Below, piece by piece: positions 60,224 to 64,000 of a stretch of 64,000 nucleotides of DNA. Made by a program: the position numbers and the translations under genes. The stretch is from Streptomyces melanogenes. Lineage in GTDB: Bacteria; Actinomycetota; Actinomycetes; Streptomycetales; Streptomycetaceae. The stretch's first letter is position 1. Each line of letters starts with the position of its first letter. Below the pieces are notes generated by a model, which ran no database searches, was not told where the DNA came from, and saw only the letters and a list, made by a program, of their open reading frames with translations. The stretch is from NCBI RefSeq assembly GCF_014649795.1, contig NZ_BMTS01000011.1, positions 108,391-172,390 of the forward strand, given 5' to 3'.

Positions 60224-60897
60224 TCGACGTCCTCGTCGTGGACGACGACCAGCGGGTCGCCGACATCAATGCCGCGTACGCCGAGAAAGTTCCCGGTTTC
60301 CGGGTGGTGGCGAAGGCGCATTCGGCCGCGGAGGCGCTCGCGGTCATCGCCGAGCGCCCCGTGGATCTGGTCCTGCTCGACCACTATCTGCCGGACGAGA
60401 ACGGTCTCGCCGTCGTCCGCGAGCTGCGCCGGCTCGGCCACCACACCGACGTGATCATGGTGACGGCCGCCCGCGACGTGAGCACCGTCCAGGCCGCGAT
60501 GCGCCAGGGAGCGCTCCAGTACCTCGTCAAGCCGTTCAACTTCGCGGGGCTGCGCACCAAGCTGGAGGCGTACGCCGCGCTGCGCCGCACCCTCGACGGC
60601 GGCGGCCAGGCCGAACAGGCCCAGGTGGACCGGATCTTCGGCGCGCTCTCGGTCTCCGCCGAGCCCGACCTGCCCAAGGGACACTCCCCCACCACCGCCG
60701 AACTGCTGCGCCAGGTGCTGCTCGCGGCCGAGGGCCCGCTCTCGGCGCAGGAGATCGCGGAGCGGGCGGGGGTGAGCCGGCAGACGGCCCAGCGCTATCT
60801 GAAGCTCCTGGAGCGGGCGGGCCGGGTGCGGCTCGGTCTGCGCTACGGGGAGACCGGCCGCCCCGAGCACCGCTACGAGTGGGCGACCGGCCGCTGA
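60220..60897 (+). CDS. CitB/DcuR-type response regulator
   Basis: The 225-aa regulator has a receiver domain with phosphoacceptor Asp54 (LVLLDHYLPDENG) and Lys in QYLVKPFNFAGL, then a C-terminal helix-turn-helix (about 160-215; QEIAERAGVSRQTAQRYLKL). It is the partner of the preceding kinase (ATGA overlap). The neighbouring ABC importer on the opposite strand is a candidate target. A second regulator whose first 55 residues are very similar begins at 63834. Confidence 0.92.
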   Translation: MIDVLVVDDDQRVADINAAYAEKVPGFRVVAKAHSAAEALAVIAERPVDLVLLDHYLPDENGLAVVRELRRLGHHTDVIMVTAARDVSTVQAAMRQGALQYLVKPFNFAGLRTKLEAYAALRRTLDGGGQAEQAQVDRIFGALSVSAEPDLPKGHSPTTAELLRQVLLAAEGPLSAQEIAERAGVSRQTAQRYLKLLERAGRVRLGLRYGETGRPEHRYEWATGR

Positions 60898-60915
60898 CTC
60901 CGGGGTCCGGGCGGC

Positions 60916-61956
60916 TCAGCCCTTGGGGACCTTGTTCACGAACTCGGTGGTGAACGTCTTGGACAGGTCCACGTCCGCGTTCTTGAGGTTGGGGTTGAAC
61001 GCCTTCAGGACCTTCTGGACCGTCTCGGGCCCGTCGGCGGGCATCACCCCGTCCTTGGTGAACATCGGCAGGGTGCTCTTGATGGACTGCGCGTAGAGCG
61101 CCTTGCCGCCCTTCGCGTAGTCGGCGGGCATCTTCGCCGCGATCTCCTCCGCGCTGTGCGAGGACATCCACAGCAATGTCTTGACCAGCGCGTTCGCCAG
61201 CTTCTGCACGGTCTCCCGGTGCCCGTTGACCCAACTCGCGTTCATGTAGAGGCTCGACGAGGGGTACGGGCCGCCGAGCGCGGCACGCGAGCCCTCGGGC
61301 GTCCGCATGTCGATGAGGACCTTGCCGAGCTTCTGGTCCAGGACGTTGGCGACCGTCGGGTCGGTCGTCATTCCGCCCTGGATGGCGCCCTGCTTCAGGG
61401 CGGCGATGAACGTCTGGCCCGCACCGACCGCCACCGGTGTGAAGTCGCTGGTCTTCAGCCCGTCGCGGACCGCCAGGTACTTGGTGAGGAAGTCGGTCGA
61501 CGAGCCGAGGCCGGTGACGCCGAGCTTCTTCCCCTTGAAGTCCTTGGGCGTGGCGATGTCCCCCTCGGCCTTGCTGGAGACGATCTCCACCTCGCCCGGC
61601 GCGTGCGAGAACTGCACCACCGACTCCACCCGCTTGCCCTTGACCTGAAGGTCGAGCGTGTGGTCGTAGAAGCCGACGGCGCCCTGGACGTCGCCGGAGA
61701 TCAGCGCGGTCTCGGCCTGCACCCCGGCGGGCTCGCTGAGCAGTTGGACGTCCAGGCCCTCGGCCTTGAAGAAGCCGAGCTGCTGGGTGAGCATCGCGGG
61801 CAGATAGATGACCTTGTCCAGGCCGCCGACCATGATCTTGACCTTGTTCGACGAGCCGGAGCCGGAGTCGTCCGAGCCGCAGGCGGTGAGCGTGGCGGCG
61901 GCCAGGGCGCCCGCCAGAACGGCCGCGTGGATTCTGCTGAAGTGGTGGCTGCGCAT
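60916..61956 (-). CDS. ABC transporter substrate-binding lipoprotein (NMT1/SsuA-like)
   Basis: The 346-aa protein has a lipoprotein signal with cleavage before Cys26 (ATLTACGSDD) and an NMT1/THI5-type binding fold (KIMVGGLDKVIYLPAMLTQQ, LGFFKAEGLDVQLLSEPAG). Relatives bind sulfonates, nitrate, pyrimidine precursors or aromatic acids. The ligand here is unknown. It is the last gene of the ATPase-permease-binding-protein operon. Confidence 0.88.
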   Translation of the reverse strand: MRSHHFSRIHAAVLAGALAAATLTACGSDDSGSGSSNKVKIMVGGLDKVIYLPAMLTQQLGFFKAEGLDVQLLSEPAGVQAETALISGDVQGAVGFYDHTLDLQVKGKRVESVVQFSHAPGEVEIVSSKAEGDIATPKDFKGKKLGVTGLGSSTDFLTKYLAVRDGLKTSDFTPVAVGAGQTFIAALKQGAIQGGMTTDPTVANVLDQKLGKVLIDMRTPEGSRAALGGPYPSSSLYMNASWVNGHRETVQKLANALVKTLLWMSSHSAEEIAAKMPADYAKGGKALYAQSIKSTLPMFTKDGVMPADGPETVQKVLKAFNPNLKNADVDLSKTFTTEFVNKVPKG

Positions 61957-62009
61957 GTCATCACGTCCCGGTGATCAGTGAGAGGGGGGAAGTAAGGGGG
62001 GCGGGCTTG

Positions 62010-62870
62010 TCAGCGGTCGGTGCCCGGCTCGGACGGCCGCCAGCGGAAGAGCCGCCGCTCGGCGAAGGTGAGCAGCCCCTCGGTGAGCAGCGCGACGACC
62101 GCGAGGATGGCCATCGCCGCGTACACCCCGGCGGCGTTGAACGTCCCCTGCGAGGCGGCGACGAGGAGCCCGAGGCCCTTCGTCGCGCCGATGTACTCGC
62201 CGACGATCGCGCCGATCAGCGCGAACCCGAAGCTGACGTGGAGGCTGGTGAAGATCCAGGACGTGGCGGAGGGGACGACGACCTGGAGGGTGACCCGGCG
62301 GTTGCTCGCGCCCAGGATGCGGGCGTTGTTCACCAGGTTGCGGTCGACCTCGCGGGCGCCCTGGAAGGCGTTGAAGAAGACCGGGAAGAAGACCAGGACG
62401 ACCGCCGACGCGACCTTGGACGCCGGGCCGAGCCCGAACCAGATGAGGAAGATCGGCGCGAGCACGATCCTCGGGATCGCGTTGAGGACCTTGATGTACG
62501 GGCCGAGCACATCGGCGAGGAACCGGATCCGGCCCAGCGTGATGCCGAGGACGACACCGCCCAGGACGCCGATGATCCAGCCGAGCAGCGCCTCGTACAG
62601 CGTGTACCAGATCTGCTCCCACAGGGACCCCTGCGCGGTGCCGTACACGGCCCAGTCGCGTATCTGCTCCCAGATCTTCGACGGCATCGAGAAGTTGAAG
62701 GGGTCGATGGCCTTGGTGCGGGCCAGCACCTCCCAGAGCGCGATCACGGCGACCAGCAGCACGACACGGCTTCCGTGGACCAGGAAGCGCCGGTTGCGTG
62801 CGGCGCGCGCCCGCGCCTTCGTCCGCTCGGTCGGTTTGGCGAGGGCGGCGGCGATCGTGTCAGGCGACAT
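62010..62870 (-). CDS. ABC transporter permease (SsuC/TauC type)
   Basis: The 286-aa protein has six helices and a permease loop of EAA type (AFQGAREVDRNLVNNARILG, then ASNRRVTLQVVVPSA). It is paired with the adjacent ATPase and lipoprotein. ATG 62870 lies inside the end of the ATPase gene (11-bp overlap), so translation is coupled. The longer frame to 62957 is rejected because it is the wrong-frame image of the ATPase. Confidence 0.9.
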   Translation of the reverse strand: MSPDTIAAALAKPTERTKARARAARNRRFLVHGSRVVLLVAVIALWEVLARTKAIDPFNFSMPSKIWEQIRDWAVYGTAQGSLWEQIWYTLYEALLGWIIGVLGGVVLGITLGRIRFLADVLGPYIKVLNAIPRIVLAPIFLIWFGLGPASKVASAVVLVFFPVFFNAFQGAREVDRNLVNNARILGASNRRVTLQVVVPSATSWIFTSLHVSFGFALIGAIVGEYIGATKGLGLLVAASQGTFNAAGVYAAMAILAVVALLTEGLLTFAERRLFRWRPSEPGTDR

Positions 62871-63699
62871 CGGCGGCACCCCGCTCGCGGGTGATGCGGA
62901 CCTCTTCGCCGAGCGACTCCCAGATCTCCCGGTAGATCTCGATGAACCGGGGCTCAAGACGGATCGACTCGACCTTGCGGGGGCGCGGCAGGTCGATGTC
63001 GAAGACCCGCTTGACGGTCGCGGGGCCCGCGGTCATCACGACGACCCGGTCGGCGAGGGCGATCGACTCCTCCAGGTCATGGGTGACGAAGACGACGGAG
63101 GAGCCCGTTCCGGACCACAGGTCGAGGAGTTCGTCGGACATCAGCGCCCTGGTCTGTACGTCGAGCGCCGAGAACGGCTCGTCCATCAGCAGGATCTCGG
63201 GGTCGTTGACGAAGGTCGCGGCGAGGGCGACGCGCTTGCGCTGGCCGCCGGAGAGCTGGTGCGGATAGCGGTCCTCGAAGGACGCGAGTCCGACCCGGGC
63301 CAGCCAGGCGCGGGCCCGCTCCCTGGCCTCCGCCTTCGAGGCGCCCCGGAAGCGCGGCCCCGCCATCACGTTCGACAGGACGGTCCGCCAGGGGAAGACC
63401 GCGTCCTGCTGGAAGACGAAGCCGACCTTGTCACCGATGCCGTCGACGGGCTCCCCGGCCACCAGAACCTCGCCGTCGGTGGGCTCCTCCAGGCCGCTGA
63501 CCAGGGTCAGGGTCGTCGACTTCCCGCAGCCGGTGGGGCCGACCACGGCGACGAACTCACCGCGCCCCACGGTCAGGTCCAGGTCCCGCACGGCCGTGTG
63601 CAGCGCCCCGGACGGCGTACGGAACGACTTGCTCGCGCTCCGCAGCTCGATCGCGGGGCCTCTGTCGGGGCCCTCTGTGCCCCTCTGCTCTGTGCTCAT
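62860..63699 (-). CDS. ABC transporter ATP-binding protein (SsuB/TauB/NrtD type)
   Basis: The 279-aa ATPase has Walker A GPTGCGKSTTL, Q-loop FVFQQDAVFPWRTVLSNV, signature LSGGQRKRVALAATFV, Walker B ILLMDEPFSALD and an H-loop FVTHDLEES. It is first in the importer operon. Divergent from it is the regulator gene at 63834, and the 134-bp spacer between them holds three TGCTCG repeats. Confidence 0.92.
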   Translation of the reverse strand: MSTEQRGTEGPDRGPAIELRSASKSFRTPSGALHTAVRDLDLTVGRGEFVAVVGPTGCGKSTTLTLVSGLEEPTDGEVLVAGEPVDGIGDKVGFVFQQDAVFPWRTVLSNVMAGPRFRGASKAEARERARAWLARVGLASFEDRYPHQLSGGQRKRVALAATFVNDPEILLMDEPFSALDVQTRALMSDELLDLWSGTGSSVVFVTHDLEESIALADRVVVMTAGPATVKRVFDIDLPRPRKVESIRLEPRFIEIYREIWESLGEEVRITRERGAADVA

Positions 63700-63762
63700 G
63701 GAGCGGGACCGTAGAGGTGGCGCGGGGCACGGCGGCAGCCTTGTGGGCGCAAGACGCACTTC

Positions 63763-63796
63763 TGCTCGCTGCCCCCTGTTGTGCTCGTTTTGCTCG
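63763..63796. promoter_or_regulatory. Three TGCTCG direct repeats in a divergent promoter region
   Basis: TGCTCG occurs at 63763, 63782 and 63791 (spacings 19 and 9), between the ABC importer operon and the second response-regulator gene. They may be binding sites of that regulator; no other evidence is available. Confidence 0.35.
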
Positions 63797-63833
63797 CGCT
63801 ACAACTGCGGGGATTCAACGGGAGGGAAACACG

Positions 63834-64000
63834 GTGATAGACGTCCTGGTCGTGGACGACGACTTCCGTGTCGTCGAGATCAACGCGGCGTACGTCGGGA
63901 AGGTTCCCGGGTTCCGGGTCGTCGCCCGCGCGCACAGCGCCGCCAAGGCACTGGCGGCGCTGGAGCGCCATCGGGTCGATCTGGTGCTGCTCGACCACTT
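63834..64000 (+). CDS. CitB/DcuR-type response regulator, partial (cut by window end)
   Basis: The first 55 codons encode a receiver domain start (IDVLVVDDDFRVVEINAAYV, then GKVPGFRVVARAHSAAKAL) reaching the phosphoacceptor Asp54 in LVLLDH. It is very similar to the regulator at 60220 and is probably its duplicate. GTG start with GGGAGGG at 63820-63826, seven bases upstream. The rest, and any kinase partner, lie beyond the window. Confidence 0.85.
   Translation, partial: MIDVLVVDDDFRVVEINAAYVGKVPGFRVVARAHSAAKALAALERHRVDLVLLDH

Overview
This window is a stretch of high-GC actinobacterial chromosome, almost certainly from a Streptomyces. The evidence is uniform GC-rich coding with many GTG starts, Streptomyces-type gene families (SepH, CutRS, DUF4193, DUF6082), and a gene order I recognise as the region between the topoisomerase IV genes and dut on the S. 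coelicolor chromosome. A core block (RumA-type methyltransferase, APC permease, TrkA pair, DUF3159, OB-fold protein, DUF3710, dut, DUF3093, DUF4193, inositol monophosphatase) also matches the order I recall around Rv2689c-Rv2701c of Mycobacterium tuberculosis, so it is old and vertically inherited. No IS element, prophage, CRISPR array, rRNA or tRNA gene was found.

Layout. 0-5.8 kb: a molybdopterin-domain oxidoreductase, a PucR regulator, an HTH-TOBE protein, a 3-hydroxyisobutyryl-CoA hydrolase-like enzyme, a broken phospholipase-D-like gene and a TrmA/RumA RNA methyltransferase. 5.9-14.3 kb: a potassium-related cluster with a KimA-like APC permease, divergent TrkA-type regulatory subunits (CeoB/CeoC), DUF3159 and OB-fold genes, and KdpE/KdpD without any kdpFABC pump genes. 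14.4-24 kb: housekeeping block with an ABC ATPase, DUF3710, dut, a thioesterase, DUF3093, DUF4193, CutS/CutR (secretion-stress two-component system), inositol monophosphatase and coproporphyrin ferrochelatase. 24-37 kb: MFS transporter, lactone oxidase, septation protein SepH, rhodanese, thymidine kinase, nucleotide pyrophosphatase-like enzyme, DUF5998, a fused GNAT/acyl-CoA synthetase (Pat-type) and HPr. 37-46 kb: GntR regulator, M23 peptidase behind a c-di-AMP (ydaO) riboswitch, an M16 peptidase pair (one catalytic, one degenerate), topoisomerase IV subunit A and a CobW GTPase. 46-47.6 kb: two DUF6082-like membrane proteins and a 78-aa protein.

47.7-58.2 kb is the most distinctive region. 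On one strand, in transcription order, lie a 1433-aa secreted multidomain GH87 alpha-1,3-glucanase, a LacI regulator, a sugar-binding lipoprotein, two sugar ABC permeases and a GH13 alpha-glucosidase. Together they read as a complete route for degrading fungal alpha-1,3-glucan: extracellular cutting, oligosaccharide import and intracellular hydrolysis. A shared operator-like motif lies in front of both lacI and the glucanase gene, with weaker half-sites before the binding-protein gene. 58.5-64 kb: a CitA/CitB-type two-component pair, an NMT1-type ABC importer on the other strand, and the beginning of a second, closely related response regulator cut by the window end.

Other points of note are Streptomyces intergenic repeat elements that have been absorbed into three coding sequences, a strong 20-bp palindrome ahead of a 57-aa gene, and a set of clean factor-independent hairpins between convergent genes.
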